From Borovskyia barvae (taxonomy: Eukaryota; Euglenozoa; Kinetoplastea; Trypanosomatida; Trypanosomatidae), in assembly GCA_030849085.1 (NCBI GenBank), contig JASAOM010001066.1, forward strand, positions 64,828 to 128,827: 64,000 nucleotides of DNA. Reading direction: 5' to 3'. Position numbers and translations under genes: made by a program. Numbering within the stretch: position 1 is the first letter of the stretch; every line of letters starts with the position of its first letter. The notes under the pieces are model-generated. The model worked only from the letters and a program-made list of their open reading frames with translations. It was not told the origin of the DNA and ran no database searches. Shown piece by piece: positions 30,126 to 41,424 of this stretch.

Positions 30126-31340
30126 ATGTCACCAAAAGGAAAGCAGCAAAACGGGAAGAGTGCTAATAATCGCAAGGGCAAAGGCCGGCGAGGCAGTGGC
30201 GAAGGGAAATCGAAGAAGAAGGACGAGGAGGAAAATCTTGATGAAATACTCGTCGAACTCTTCAAATCCACGCAGCGCGTGGAGGATGGGCGGCAGCGGC
30301 AGCATCCGGTGGCAGAGACTCGAGAGCCTCGAACGCGGCGGGAGGAGCTCACGAAGATGAAGGATGCGTTAGATCTCAAGTATGAGCTGCTCAATGAGGG
30401 CCTGGACTCGCGCATGCAGCAGTTTCTCAACGATTTGATGGGCTTCTCGAGCCCCTTCCGACGCGAACCCATCACCGACTTTCATAGTGAGACCTATCGC
30501 GACAACCCCTTCTTCGATGTCGCCGTGGGGGACATGCAGGGCTGGCGGACAGGGATGGAGGACACCCACTTCGTGGACGTTGCGTTTGGGGCCAGCGAGG
30601 GGTCCCGTAGCCAACAAGGGCTCTTCGGTGTCTTCGATGGCCACTCTGGCACCCGGTGTGCGGAGTTGTGCCGTGAGCGTTTCCCCGCGGTTGTCCGACG
30701 ATATGCAACGAGCGAGGCGGAGCACCACCACACGATCGACTTTTCCCAGGCTTTCCTTGACATGGACGCGGGCATTCGAGAGGAGTTGGAGGAGAAGGGC
30801 TCCGGCTGCACGGCCGTCATTGTGTACGTCTCACCCGAGGTGATCACCTGTGCGTGGGTCGGTGACTCCCGCGCGGTGCTGTGCCGCAACGGTGACGCCT
30901 TCGATCTCTCCTATGACCACAAACCGGAGGTGGAGGCAGAGAAAGAGCGTATCGAGGCCGCGGGCGGGTTCGTGCAAGAGAATCGCGTGAACAGACAGCT
31001 CGCCATGAGTCGTGCCATGGGTGACTTTCGGTACAAGAGTGACGCCGATCGGGACGTGGAGAAGCAACTGGTGGTACCCGTGCCCGATGTCATCACGGCA
31101 AAGCGGTGCGCAGACGACAGCTACGTGGTGCTGGCCTGCGACGGCATCTTCGATGTGCTGTCCAACGCGGAGCTTATCGAGTTTATCAACGCGAAAAAGG
31201 CGGAAGGCAAGACGAACGAGGAGGTATGCAGGGACATTTGCCATCGCTGCCTGGCGGAGGTCTCTGCAGAGGGGGGTCCGGCCACGGGTGCGGGCACCGA
31301 CAACATGACGGTCATGATTGTGGATCTCAAGGGAGGTTGA
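30126..31340 (+). CDS. Protein phosphatase 2C (PPM family)
   Basis: This is a metal-dependent Ser/Thr phosphatase. The protein has 404 residues from the ATG at 30126; the frame begins upstream at a TTG. The N-terminal 35 residues are Lys/Gly/Ser-rich (KGKGRRGSGEGKSKKKDEEE). PPM motifs follow in order: GMEDTHF, then VFDGHSG with D171, then SGCTAVIV, VGDSRAVLCRNG, DHKPEVEAEKERI, LAMSRAMGDF, VLACDGIFDV and the final DNMTVMIV. All metal-binding aspartates appear to be present. The domain occupies about residues 130-402, a normal length. It follows the DYRK gene, so opposing kinase and phosphatase genes are neighbours, but trypanosomatid arrays are not functional operons and no joint role is implied. 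There is no lipid-attachment signal at the start (MSPKGK). Confidence 0.96.
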   Translation: MSPKGKQQNGKSANNRKGKGRRGSGEGKSKKKDEEENLDEILVELFKSTQRVEDGRQRQHPVAETREPRTRREELTKMKDALDLKYELLNEGLDSRMQQFLNDLMGFSSPFRREPITDFHSETYRDNPFFDVAVGDMQGWRTGMEDTHFVDVAFGASEGSRSQQGLFGVFDGHSGTRCAELCRERFPAVVRRYATSEAEHHHTIDFSQAFLDMDAGIREELEEKGSGCTAVIVYVSPEVITCAWVGDSRAVLCRNGDAFDLSYDHKPEVEAEKERIEAAGGFVQENRVNRQLAMSRAMGDFRYKSDADRDVEKQLVVPVPDVITAKRCADDSYVVLACDGIFDVLSNAELIEFINAKKAEGKTNEEVCRDICHRCLAEVSAEGGPATGAGTDNMTVMIVDLKGG

Positions 31341-32374
31341 GGAGGAGGATGGTAGATCTCCCTCTCTCTCTCTTTTGGGTGTGTGTGCGGGTGCTCCCCT
31401 GCACCCTCCTTCCTGTTTTGAAAAGTTGAATCGGCGTGTGCGCGGGGTGAAGGAAGAGGAGAGGGAGAAGGGATACAGACGACGGCATGGCGTAACGCAC
31501 TCCGTTATCCCTCCTCAGTGCCGGTACGTTAGGGTGGTGGTGGGTGGGCTTCTCACGGCATCGAAGTCAGCGTGAGAGGGGGAGGGACGAAATGCACACA
31601 TCCCCGAGAAGGGAGGCGCTCTCTTCCCTCCTCACTCTTCATCTCCTTCATCTGATGCTTCGCCCCTGCTCCCCCCTCCTCTTCATCGTGGTAACACTTC
31701 TTGTATCGTAACGGTGTATAAGTTTATATATCGACACATATATAACAATCCCGAGGGGATATAAGCGTTGAGTATATATATGGGGGTGGATAGGGGGGGG
31801 GAGGGGGAGATGGAGAGAGATCCGATGAAGGATGGTTGCTCCTTCGTGGCTCCCAGCAGAATACAGAGATCTTCATGCTGTTCCTTCTCTCCTTCCTTCC
31901 CCTCCCCCCCTCCCCCTCTCCCCAAGGGCCTGGGTGGGGGTGGGGGGGCATGACGTTAAGGAAAGCGACCTTTTCTCACCTGGCAGGGTCCGCATCCTCC
32001 GATCTGGGTCAAAGTCCCACGCACGTGTGGATGTGCGATGTGCGTGCCTGCCATCAAGGTTGAAGGAGGAGGAGGAGAAGTTAAGCTACTAAAGAGCGGG
32101 ATGTCTTATATCGCTCACAGAAAAGGAGAACTCTCGCTCTCTCGCTCTCTCTCTCTCTCGTCTCCCTTCCTCCTCCTATCCCTCACCCCTTTCCTTCGTT
32201 CCACCGTGAAGCTCTACGCGGGAGAGAAGCTATCGATGGCCTCTTATCATGGGGGTGGGATGAGGAGGAGAGGAGAAGGGGGAGGGGGGTGGGCGGAGGG
32301 AAGGAAGAAGAGAGAGAGGAGCGTGGCGGTGAGAAAGGGTATCGTCCTACACGGGAGGACAGAGGGGACATCGG

Positions 32375-32377
<3 letters not shown>

Positions 32378-32409
<32 letters not shown>
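32378..32409. repeat. (GT)n microsatellite
   Basis: About 32 bases of GT repeats in the PP2C to CCCH gap. Confidence 0.9.
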
Positions 32410-32411
<2 letters not shown>

Positions 32412-32716
32412 GTGTATGAAGGGGGAAGGAGGAGGAGGGAGGAAGGCTGTCTCGGAATCGGTGGACGGAGAGGAAGTCTTTTTTTATGGTCAGGACAGGG
32501 CAGGAGAATGAGATGATGATGAGAAGATGGGAGGCGGAGCAGCACCAACACAATCAAAAAACGCTTGATACGCGGCATTCACATGCTGCTTGGACGTGCC
32601 TGCAGCATCCTTTTCTCCGAACGCAGTTGCACTTCACGATATTCTTCGCAGCGGCGCCCGTGAACGCATCGGGAAAGGGTTCAGAAATTTAAATAGGAAG
32701 CGCAGCGTAGAAACCG

Positions 32717-32717
<1 letters not shown>

Positions 32718-32752
<35 letters not shown>
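32718..32752. repeat. (GT)n microsatellite
   Basis: About 34 bases of GT repeats, the second such run in this gap. Confidence 0.9.
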
Positions 32753-32753
<1 letters not shown>

Positions 32754-34278
32754 CTGAGGAGTGTGACTCCGAGAGAGAGAGAGAGAGCGCGAGAGGCGTG
32801 CACTACAGAGTCTAATGGATTTCTCTCTACTTCTGTTCGATGGGTTTAAAGAGAACGGGATATGAACGTCTCTCTCGAAACTGCGCGTGGAATCCACCTT
32901 CTCCCCTTTATTTCTATCTCTTTATCTTTCAAGTGGTCATCGCTGAGAAGCACACGCATGGAAGTTGATGATGCATGATGATGATGCATGACACGTTCGC
33001 GTGCTCCTTCCCCTTCTCTGCTTTCTTTCCGTGTGTGTGTGCGCGCGTATGTATGACAACCGCGAACAACCACCCTTCACTATTTCTCTCCCCACGATCT
33101 CTCTCTTGCGCCATTGACCCTGGCACCGCCACCTTCCACACACATATGCAAGCCTAAATGCTGTAGTGAAGCAAAAGCTGCTTGTGTTTTTTTAGTTCGC
33201 GGCGTTAGGGGCCCATCCCGGTTTATTACTTCTCATATCCAGGAAGCGATTGATTGCGCTTCCTCACGAAAAAGAAACAATTCAAAACTGGACGGGCATG
33301 CCGGCACGCACTTTCCATTTTCTCTTTCACTTCTGTTTGCTCCCCCCCCTCCCTCCCTACCTCCTCCGCTTCCTTCTAGGAGCTAACTTATCTTTCACAC
33401 ATACGCAAATAGCATCCACTCGCTCATACCTCCACACAATAAATCTTCTTTCACAATTCGCCCCATTGAACCTATTCTTTGTGAACTACGTCACCGTGTG
33501 TGCGTGCGTTGGTGTCGCTGCGTGCCATTTGAGGCGGACGGGCTCTCGTGTGTGTTTTGTGTGTGGCGCCGCCCACTTGTTTTCCCACGGACTTTCGGCG
33601 TCTCCTGCCTCTGCCCCCACGTACTCCTTCCACGGGCTCCCGTATCCGAGCAGGAGGTGGGTGTTGTGAAGAAAAAGAGGAGAGAGAAGTGAATGGGAAG
33701 GGCTGTGCACGGACGCTTTCTGTGGAGCACCCTCCCATACTTTCCTTGCTTCGCCCTGTGAGAAAATATATTCTCTCTCTTCTCCTCCTCTTCCACCTCG
33801 TGTGCCCCCGCAGATCAGCACGTCATGGTGTGGAAGTGTGTGCCTGCGTTGGGTGCAGAGCAGTAGTCGGCGCTTCCGTTTCTTCCGTGGCGTTTTTTCG
33901 GTTGTGTGTGTGTGGATTTCTGCTCGAGGGTTACGTTGCACTTATTTGGTGTGTGTTTTCACTTCTTCCTTTTCGCAACCGCGATAATCCGCTCCCTCTT
34001 CTCTCGTCCATCGTCTCCCCTCTCGCGCCTTTGTTGGAGGAGACGGGAGGGGGCCTCGGCGTATCGGATAGGGCGGAGAAATTAAAAAGAGGAGAGGGGT
34101 CGAGTCTGAAGGTAATCGCTGCCTTCGCAGTATCCGCCTTTTGGGAAGTCAGGAGGAAAGGAAGAAGGAGAGAGGGAGAGGAGGAGGGAGGGTGGTGGTG
34201 GTGGTGGCAAGGCGAGCGAGGGGTGATAAGACAGCTCTGTTTGCCGGCGTCCGCTCTTCTCGTCATTTCTGTCGCATC

Positions 34279-34310
34279 CTCTCTCTCTCTTTTTTCTTTT
34301 CCTTCCGTAG
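34279..34310 (+). promoter_or_regulatory. Predicted trans-splice acceptor of the first CCCH gene
   Basis: A CT-rich tract followed by TTTTCTTTTCCTTCCGTAG, AG at 34309-34310, 93 bases before the ATG. Confidence 0.6.
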
Positions 34311-34403
34311 GGTGAAGGCTCCTGGCCCCCATTCCCCCTGCACTACTCACAGAGAGAGGCACCCACCACTTCACACCTGCACAGAACCACCATTACGCCC
34401 ACC

Positions 34404-36896
34404 ATGACAAAGAATCGACGGCATGACATTGTGAAGCCCTCCAAGTTCAAGACCTCCATGTGCACCTTTTATATTGGGGAGGGGGGCTGCCCGTTCGGTG
34501 CGAACTGCGCTTTCGCCCATGGAGAAGAAGAACTGCGTGTCGAAACGAAGGGGATTGTGGAAAAGCCCGCTTGCGAGGTCGACAGCGTCCCACCACCGAT
34601 GGTGGAGAAGACGACGCCGCCTCCCTACTCGCCCACAATAGAGCACCGGGATACGTGCGAGGCCGCCGCGAAGCCGCCACCAACCGACACACCCGCACTA
34701 GGCGACAACACCACCATCATTGCGACGGCCACCGGCGGGACCCTGAAAGGCCGCGGGGCCGTCGCTGGATCCTCGCCGGCCTCGTCAGGGAGCACCCGGG
34801 CGTTTCCAGGCGGGAGGGCGGATGAGGTTTCGCTGAGGCGGCATACGTTGCCGAGCCATCAGCCCCACTTGCCTCCACCACCACCACCGCCACCCCCCCT
34901 GTCTGGCCATAGCCCGATGATGCCGACCTCCTACAGCATGGCGGGTCCGTCATTCCCTCCGCCGAGAACCTTCGGTGCGGGCTCTGACTTCAACAACTTC
35001 GCCTACGCAGGTCTCTCTCCCACGTTGCCAAGCATGACGTACTACATCCCTGCGATGGGTAACCACCCCTTTTCTGCCATCAACAACAACCATCATGCGG
35101 TCAACGCCGCTCCCCTTACGCCGAGTCCGACGAGCTACGCGACCTTCTCCCACCCACTCCCACCACCACCACCGCCGCCACCAACGAGCTCAATGGGCCC
35201 CTCGACGGAGAGCGGTGTGGTCGCTGCTGGTGCGGTCCACTCGAATAGGGCGAAGCCTCACGGACGTCTATCGGCGCGTCACGTCGTGAGCAGCAACACA
35301 ATGGCTCACAGCTCTGGCCGACACACCCCGAATGCCTCTCTCCCAGCGGCAGCGGAGGTGGCGTCGCCACCGTACGTGTATGGGCTCATGGCAGCCGCAG
35401 GAGTGCCGCTGAACCCTTCGACGAGCTCTGGCGGTACGAACGGTCTCTTCAGCCCTGTCTTCGTTCCACATCCGCAGCAGCCACGCTTGATTGTTGTCCC
35501 CAGACCATCTGGGTTGGGAGAGCCTGTGGTGCCAAGTGCCGCGGTGGGCTACGCGCCGTCCGTGACTGCACGCGGCGCTGGCTCGGTCCGTGGCACCGGC
35601 ATTTCCCCACCAAATCGGTTTACTTCCGACGCGCTTGGTGGCTGTGACACCGACCGTGTTCAAGACTCGCTATCCACGTCGACAGCGGCAGTAGGTGACG
35701 GCAGCAGGGTCGTAAGGCAGTCCTCCACTACACAAGAGACTTCTCTCGGTGCTCCTTCGAGTCTGGTGCAGCCGCAACCGGGTGGGGTAACGATTTCCTC
35801 ACTAGGCGGGAGCGGTAAAACCGTGAGTGATGGTCTGTGGGGGCCAGCCGATTCTGCTGCGCATCCGCTGAGGCCCCCTCTGGTGACCGACTCGGCCGTC
35901 TCGTCGGAGGGGCTTCGAAAGGACGGCGGCGATGCAGGCTATTACAACACCCTTCTATCCGGACTGGGTATCGGTGCCTCCAGCTATACCGCCATCTCTC
36001 TCGATCGACCTGCTTTGCGGCAAGGTGTGGGCTTTGCCGAGGATGACGACACCAGCGGGGGCGTGGACTTCGATTGGACGGGACTAGTGGAGCGCTGGCT
36101 GCAGAGCTCCCGAGAGGAAGTATCGCCGGTGGAGGGCCGTACTAATGGGGTTGGCCACACTCCGTACGTCACCACCGAGGTGGCAGTAGGGGCGGGAACC
36201 ACCTCTGGCCCCTCCGCTGGGACATCCCCCGCGAAGAGCTCCGCAAAGGCGTCTTCAGAGGCGGTTGCAGCAGCCTCATCATTTCGTTTACACGAAGCGA
36301 AATCTTTTATGGCGGCGCTCAACAGCAAACCGGTCCTCGAAGACGGTGTAACGACGATGAAAGCTGAAGGATCAGCAGGCTTGCCGCCTACCCAGCGGGT
36401 AGCATCGGTGCCAGAAGAAAAGCAACGGACGGAGGCGCTTTGTCACGTGGTGCGAGCAGCGAGCCGATCATCGCCGAGGTGCCGTCGTAGGCCCGTCACG
36501 ACCAATCAATTCAAAAGCTCGTGCGCTGCTGCGGCTGAGGACTCTGGATCGGTTCTGCTGTACTGTGCTGAGAAGAACACGTTCGTTTATATCCCATCCG
36601 GTGCGGCAGGAGGAGCCATGCCGTCGACGACGGCGGGGAAGCCGTGTGAGACACAACTGCACGCCACGGTCGCACCATCACCACGCGAGTCCGTCGAGGT
36701 AGCGGAGGATCTGACTGTGCGAGCATCAGAGGTTTCGTCTTCTGCCGCGAAGCTCTGTGTTACGGGGAGCAGCGATGACGCTCAGAGTCTAACCTGCTGC
36801 CCTGATCTCGGCGTTGTTGTGCGCTTTCATGCCGGGCAGAAGAGGCGCTCTGTGCTGGAGGAGGTTTCGGAGGACGAGACGGAGTACTGTATTTAA
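34404..36896 (+). CDS. CCCH zinc-finger protein, long form
   Basis: The protein has 830 residues. It carries a single CCCH finger at the extreme N-terminus: C20-x8-C29-x5-C35-x3-H39, preceded by VKPSKFKTSM and followed by GEEEL. This finger type binds RNA and is widespread among trypanosomatid post-transcriptional regulators. The remaining 790 residues are Ser/Thr/Pro/Gly/Ala-rich and probably disordered, with two polyproline runs (encoded near 34874-34905 and 35158-35183) that could bind WW or SH3 domains, and an acidic end (EEVSEDETEYCI). No second finger, RRM or enzyme domain is visible. The finger closely resembles that of the second CCCH gene at 41425, at identical residue positions, so the two are probably ancient duplicates. 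It is likely to act in the cytoplasm on mRNA stability or translation (inferred). Confidence 0.9.
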   Translation: MTKNRRHDIVKPSKFKTSMCTFYIGEGGCPFGANCAFAHGEEELRVETKGIVEKPACEVDSVPPPMVEKTTPPPYSPTIEHRDTCEAAAKPPPTDTPALGDNTTIIATATGGTLKGRGAVAGSSPASSGSTRAFPGGRADEVSLRRHTLPSHQPHLPPPPPPPPPLSGHSPMMPTSYSMAGPSFPPPRTFGAGSDFNNFAYAGLSPTLPSMTYYIPAMGNHPFSAINNNHHAVNAAPLTPSPTSYATFSHPLPPPPPPPPTSSMGPSTESGVVAAGAVHSNRAKPHGRLSARHVVSSNTMAHSSGRHTPNASLPAAAEVASPPYVYGLMAAAGVPLNPSTSSGGTNGLFSPVFVPHPQQPRLIVVPRPSGLGEPVVPSAAVGYAPSVTARGAGSVRGTGISPPNRFTSDALGGCDTDRVQDSLSTSTAAVGDGSRVVRQSSTTQETSLGAPSSLVQPQPGGVTISSLGGSGKTVSDGLWGPADSAAHPLRPPLVTDSAVSSEGLRKDGGDAGYYNTLLSGLGIGASSYTAISLDRPALRQGVGFAEDDDTSGGVDFDWTGLVERWLQSSREEVSPVEGRTNGVGHTPYVTTEVAVGAGTTSGPSAGTSPAKSSAKASSEAVAAASSFRLHEAKSFMAALNSKPVLEDGVTTMKAEGSAGLPPTQRVASVPEEKQRTEALCHVVRAASRSSPRCRRRPVTTNQFKSSCAAAAEDSGSVLLYCAEKNTFVYIPSGAAGGAMPSTTAGKPCETQLHATVAPSPRESVEVAEDLTVRASEVSSSAAKLCVTGSSDDAQSLTCCPDLGVVVRFHAGQKRRSVLEEVSEDETEYCI

Positions 36897-37201
36897 TTCG
36901 TCGTCCTGTTGAGCAGGGGAGGGAAGACGGAGGAAGGCTGGCTGGCTGCATCCCATAACTTCCCGCAGGATATGCCGATTCTTCTCTCTTTTCCCTCTGC
37001 TTCACCCTCTTCTCCCTCCTCCCCCCGTCTCCAACCCTGTGCGCACTCTTCTCTCCCTCCCTCCAGAGAGAGAGAGAGAAAAGTGCGGGAGTATTTAATT
37101 ATTTATAAATGTGTGTTACATATATATGTGCAGCTATATATATATATATATATATTTATATATGTATGATGACTCGTCCCCACTTGCCTACAAAGGAGGG
37201 C

Positions 37202-37240
37202 CAATACGCTTCGCATCTCTGTCAAAGATGCGAAGTATTG
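37202..37240 (+). ncRNA. Hairpin in probable 3' UTR
   Basis: CAATA (37202-37206) pairs with TATTG (37236-37240), then a two-base bulge (37207-37208), then CTTCGCATCT (37209-37218) pairs with AGATGCGAAG (37226-37235). That makes 15 base pairs with a 7-base loop in mixed-composition sequence, so low complexity does not explain it. It lies about 300 bases after the stop of the long CCCH gene and may be a cis-acting RNA element; this is inferred. Confidence 0.5.
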
Positions 37241-38518
37241 TAAAAGGGAGGAGGGGGAGGAGGGGGGAGATGTGCCGCCCCTCTCACACCCCCTCCTCCC
37301 CCTTTTCTCTTGCCTCCTTTTCCCATCGTGAAGAATCATCATCACTTCACTGAGCCTTCTTGAGTTTCCTTGCGCATCCGAGTCCTCCTCCCTTCTTTGT
37401 CGTCTGATCTTTGCTGTGGTGGCGGGTATCTCAGATGGTAGATCTTTTTCTCTCTAGGCATCGATAGAGGAGGAGAGAGGAGAGAAGGGTCACTTGGGAG
37501 GGGGGGGGGGACTGCCGCGCCACTCGCGTATGTCGAAACTGCCACTGCTTCTCGACCATTGGGGTTCTCCCGCCTCTTATTCTCGAAAAAAGAGCTCTCC
37601 TTTCCTGACAAGACGCAGCATCGATGGGAGGAAGCACTGCTGATGTTCCACGTTCTCTTCCGCTATCCTCTGTTTGCCGCCCTCTCCCTACCTTCCTTTC
37701 AGGTTGAACTTCACTTCGCCATAAGACTGCCGTATGGAAGGGCTGCAGCACATCTCTCTCCCCCCTCTCAGTATATACAGTATAATACGCCTGGTCTCTC
37801 TCGCTCTCTAATGCAGCTTAAACGACGCTTTCTCTCTCTCCCTCCTCTCCGCGGCAAATGTGTTGAGCTCTCCCTCTCTCTTTCCCCCCTCCTTCGCCTC
37901 TCCATCGCGACCGCACTCGACAGCTCATTGCTCTCACTCCTCCCTCATTGGGAAAGATAGTCTACTAGTTTGTTGTGTGGAGGAAGACGAGACCATGTGG
38001 AAGGCAGGGGTGGGAAAGAGAAGGGCAGCAATGATCCCATCGACATCGTGCGTGATGGAATGACAACCGCGAAGTAGAGGTACCGTGCCCTTCGGTTCTC
38101 TCCCCCCTCCCTCTCTCCCCATAATTTTTTAAAAGTCAAATCGGGGCACGTCACGGTCACACACGCCCAGTGGCTCTGTCGCGCTCTGGAGGTGCATCGA
38201 TGTGTGAGGTGTGGGTACTGGGCGGCAGGAAGCGAGTGGGTCGCGGCGCTAAGGGAGAACTCAGCGAATCGAGTCGCCCTGCACCCACCGGACCCACCCT
38301 CTTCTTTTCTTCTCTTTCCTGAAGCGAGCAGATGGAAGGAACGGGCCACCGATCAGGGCTCCGTCCCTTTACCCCTCTCCCTTTCTCTCTCTCTCTCTCT
38401 CTGTCTTCTCCTTTCCACACTCTTCCATCCGGCCTTCTTCCGCTCTTCCTCTCGACTCCGCCTTCTCCCACTGCCCTCTCTTTCTGTTGGCTGGCCTCCT
38501 CCTCGTCAAGGACGCCGT

Positions 38519-38535
38519 CCCCCCCCCCCCCCCCC
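38519..38535. repeat. 17-base C homopolymer
   Basis: Seventeen consecutive C, upstream of the small ORF at 38850. Confidence 0.9.
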
Positions 38536-38849
38536 GCTACTACCTCTCCGTGTCCTGCGCCACACCTCGATCGTGGACCCAGCGACACCCACGCTCAAGG
38601 GTAGCCCATTCGGAAGCGGAGGAGTCCCCCACTACCCTTCTTCCTCCCCTCCTCCGCTCACGGCAGTCGATGCCTGCGCTGCCCCCCCCCCCCTCTCTCT
38701 CTCTCGCTTCCTCGCAATATTTCGTTTAGGATATTTCTGTCCTTTTGTTATTGTGAGAGCCGCTTGCCCTCTTCGCTGCCTTCTCTCTCTGCCGCTGTGC
38801 CCACCTGTTTTCTCTCTCTTCTCCTCCCTCTGGCCCCTCGTCCTATTGC

Positions 38850-39338
38850 ATGTCAGTCATCATGCAGCTCCCCACGCTCGACGGCGATCATGCTCCAGTG
38901 GAGAAGCGTTCTCTCCTGGATTTTTGGGATGGCATCACATCTTCAACTGATGCAGCCTCCTGCGCCTCCAATGGGAGCCAGGCCGTGATGCACGCGTCCA
39001 GCAGCGAACAGGCGGCGCAGCTCCTTCGGGGCGATCTACCGCTGGCTGACCCTCCTCGACTTTGCTACTGCCTCGACCACGCGTGGTGCCTGTGTGGTCA
39101 GCTGCAGCTCCCTCCACTTCTGGCAAGTCACCCATCCACGCCGTGCGAGCACCTTCATGGTGCCTCAGCGCCGCAATCCATTGGAATGCAGAGTACAGCC
39201 ACAACAACAAGAGTGCCGGTGGAGTCCCTTCATGAGGCCCTGCGACTGCCCCCCCTGACGTACGCCGCGCCAGCCGAAGTTGAGCAAACGGCTGGTGCGG
39301 GGTACGGCACGGCTCCTCGGGGCTACAGCAGTGGCTGA
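38850..39338 (+). CDS. Small hypothetical protein, Cys-rich centre
   Basis: The protein has 162 residues; I do not recognise the family. Its composition is coding-like, unlike the CT/GA tracts around it: an N-terminal segment MQLPTLDGD then RSLLDFWDGITSS, a central CYCLDHAWCLCGQL with four cysteines and a histidine in 12 residues, and a Pro/Ala/Thr-rich tail. The Cys/His cluster could bind metal, but no known finger spacing fits. The start is uncertain. There is no AG between about 38760 and the ATG at 38850; the first AG after the CT tract is at 38855-38856, which would remove that ATG and leave MQLPTLDGD at 38862. An acceptor further up (AG at 38729-38730) would keep 38850. It lies between the two CCCH genes. 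Confidence 0.6.
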   Translation: MSVIMQLPTLDGDHAPVEKRSLLDFWDGITSSTDAASCASNGSQAVMHASSSEQAAQLLRGDLPLADPPRLCYCLDHAWCLCGQLQLPPLLASHPSTPCEHLHGASAPQSIGMQSTATTTRVPVESLHEALRLPPLTYAAPAEVEQTAGAGYGTAPRGYSSG

Positions 39339-41424
39339 TATTCGGCGAGAGTGCATCACCGCAACGTGACGCAGTCCGTCTTTACCCCTCTCCACTCTCT
39401 TCCTCTTCCTCTGCGCCCCACGTAAGCCGCGGGAGGGAGGGAAGAAATGGGGTGGGTGGGTGGGTGGGGCTGGCACGCCTTCTCAACTCATCTGGTCGCC
39501 CTCCTCTTTGCCGGATGCGTTCGTGCAGCCTCGGCTGTTCCTGAACCTTTCTTTTGATGTGCCTGCGCTGAGCGCGTCCTCTGGCGACGCGGATGCCTCC
39601 CTGGGGAAGCGGGGCGCACACATAGTTTTAGGCAGAAGAATGACCTCGGTATCGTCTCTGCATCGATGGAGCTTCTGCTGCTGCTGCAATACCTCTCTCC
39701 CCCTTTTTTTTCTTTTGTGTTTTCCCCGATTAAATGCGTCTTTTCTCTCTCTGTGTGTGCAATTCACTTTCTCTCTGCCTCGACCTTTGTTTCTATCGCT
39801 GTATTTGAGCGTGAAAGAGACGGAGGAGGAAGCTCGGTAACGAGCCGTTGTAACGTTCTCCTTTGGCTCCTTTTTTCTTCTTCTCTCGATTGCCGTGCTG
39901 ACGCCTCGGAGTGGTTCACGCAAGTGCGGTAACGTGCTTCACCATTCGAACGAATCCGACACATCAAACCGGCCGGGTGCTACTAAATGAAGTTATCACC
40001 CCGAGCGAGTTCAGCAGCGAACAACTGCGTCTTCTCTCATCATATACTCAAACTGCTTATCTATATATGTGTATAGAAATGTCTTCTTCTAGTGAGGAAA
40101 AAGAAAGGAGTGGAGGGGAAGGGAGGAGAAGTGGGAATGGCCGTTGAGTCAGAGGGAGCGGCCAGGGGCACTGCGGATGAGGAAGCTGGCACGGAACGAC
40201 ATGAAGAGAAAGGGCGATGAAGCACGGTGCGCATATATGTGGGTGAAATGCCAGCCCTGTAAGGGGGGGGGGGAGGGAGAAATGGAAGACGTCTTGACAT
40301 CGTTTCTCGGCTACTACGGATTGACTTTTTCTTCCCTCATCCCCGACCTCCCTCACCTCCTCCTCCTCCCTCATGCTTCAACCTACACACACACAAAATG
40401 CACACAGGCAGGTCGATGCGCGCCGGAGAAGCGGATACGCTTCAGAGGACCCAGTTCTGCTGTTTCCCTGTAGTCGCTGCAAAAAAAAAAACCGTGAAGG
40501 CGACGGAACGCAACGGATGTGCATCACTCGTATTTTTTTTTGCAGAAAATGCCTGCTGTATTTTTGGTTCGTAATACAAGTATGCCAACACCATTATCAT
40601 CGGAAAGACAAGATAATTAGGGGAGGAGGGCGGGTAGTGGAGGCAAAGGAGAAGAGAGAGAGAGAGGAGGGTGAGGTAGAGGTGCTCTTCTTCTCCTCTT
40701 CCCGTTCCTCCCCCTCCCCTACTCTCTCTTTCTCTGTGTATGTGTCGCATCGCACGAAGGTGGTGGCCCGTGCGCTCGCTGGAGCTCCCTCTAAAGGATC
40801 GTGTACGTTCGTTTCTTGCCCATCCCCGGTTGGCCCAGGCTCCCCGTGGAGGGGGGAGAGGGAGGGGGGAGGGGGGCGGGCCAAGGCTGGAGAGGCGCCA
40901 CCACAGCCGGGCTGGCACGCTCCCCCCCGCTCTCTCCTCCTCCTCCTCCTCCTCCTTCCGCTCTCATGTCTATGACATTTTCCCTCGCCCACATCTTTTG
41001 TACCTCTCCTCTTTTCTCATCTCTGCAGCACTTTTCTTTAAACGTTTCGTATTCTCAAAGCCGTACAGCAGCCGGTGTAGCGGATCCCTCTCTTCCATCT
41101 TCCTCTTCGTACACCGAACTCCGCCTACTCCTATACGTGCACCGTAAGTTCGTGTGAGCGTGAGAAAGAGAGAAAGAGCGCGTCATACCGAATTTCCATC
41201 GTTCCCCCTCTTTCTTTCCCTTCTCGCTCTCTCTGCTTGTGTGTTTGCATGCACGGAGCATGCGTTCGAAGCTTTCCACTTCCCCCATTTCTTTTTCTTT
41301 GAAGATCGCTGTTTCTTCCTCGATATCCCGTGCTTCACCAGCTCTTCTCAGTTCAGCGCTGCGTTGCATCCTGATCCCCCCTCCTCTCTCTCTCTCTCTC
41401 TCTCGCCAACAGCAGCAATAGAAA
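39339..41424. other. 2.1-kb intergenic region
   Basis: CT/GA-rich with G runs (40262-40274), ending in CT repeats (41384-41404) and the acceptor of the second CCCH gene. No gene seen. Confidence 0.7.
41384..41412 (+). promoter_or_regulatory. Predicted trans-splice acceptor, 12 bases before ATG
   Basis: CT repeats are followed by GCCAACAG, AG at 41411-41412, twelve bases before the ATG at 41425. Confidence 0.55.

Larger units (their letters stand above)
31341..34403. other. 3.1-kb intergenic region
   Basis: It contains GT repeats (32378-32409 and 32718-32752), CT and GA tracts and an ATGATG-rich stretch near 32964-32992. A plus frame near 33.5-34.3 kb is long but low complexity and is not called. 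The acceptor for the next gene is at its end. Confidence 0.7.
36897..38849. other. 1.95-kb intergenic region with a hairpin
   Basis: It holds a TA run (37136-37155), a strong hairpin (37202-37240), CT tracts and a 17-C run (38519-38535). It would comprise the 3' UTR of the long CCCH mRNA and the leader of the small ORF. Confidence 0.7.

Noticed and set aside
33548-34315. Plus-strand frame of about 255 codons before the first CCCH gene
   Set aside because: The translation is low complexity (Cys/Pro/Ser, then Arg/Glu/Gly/Trp from GA and GT blocks), and the CCCH splice acceptor lies in its 3' end.
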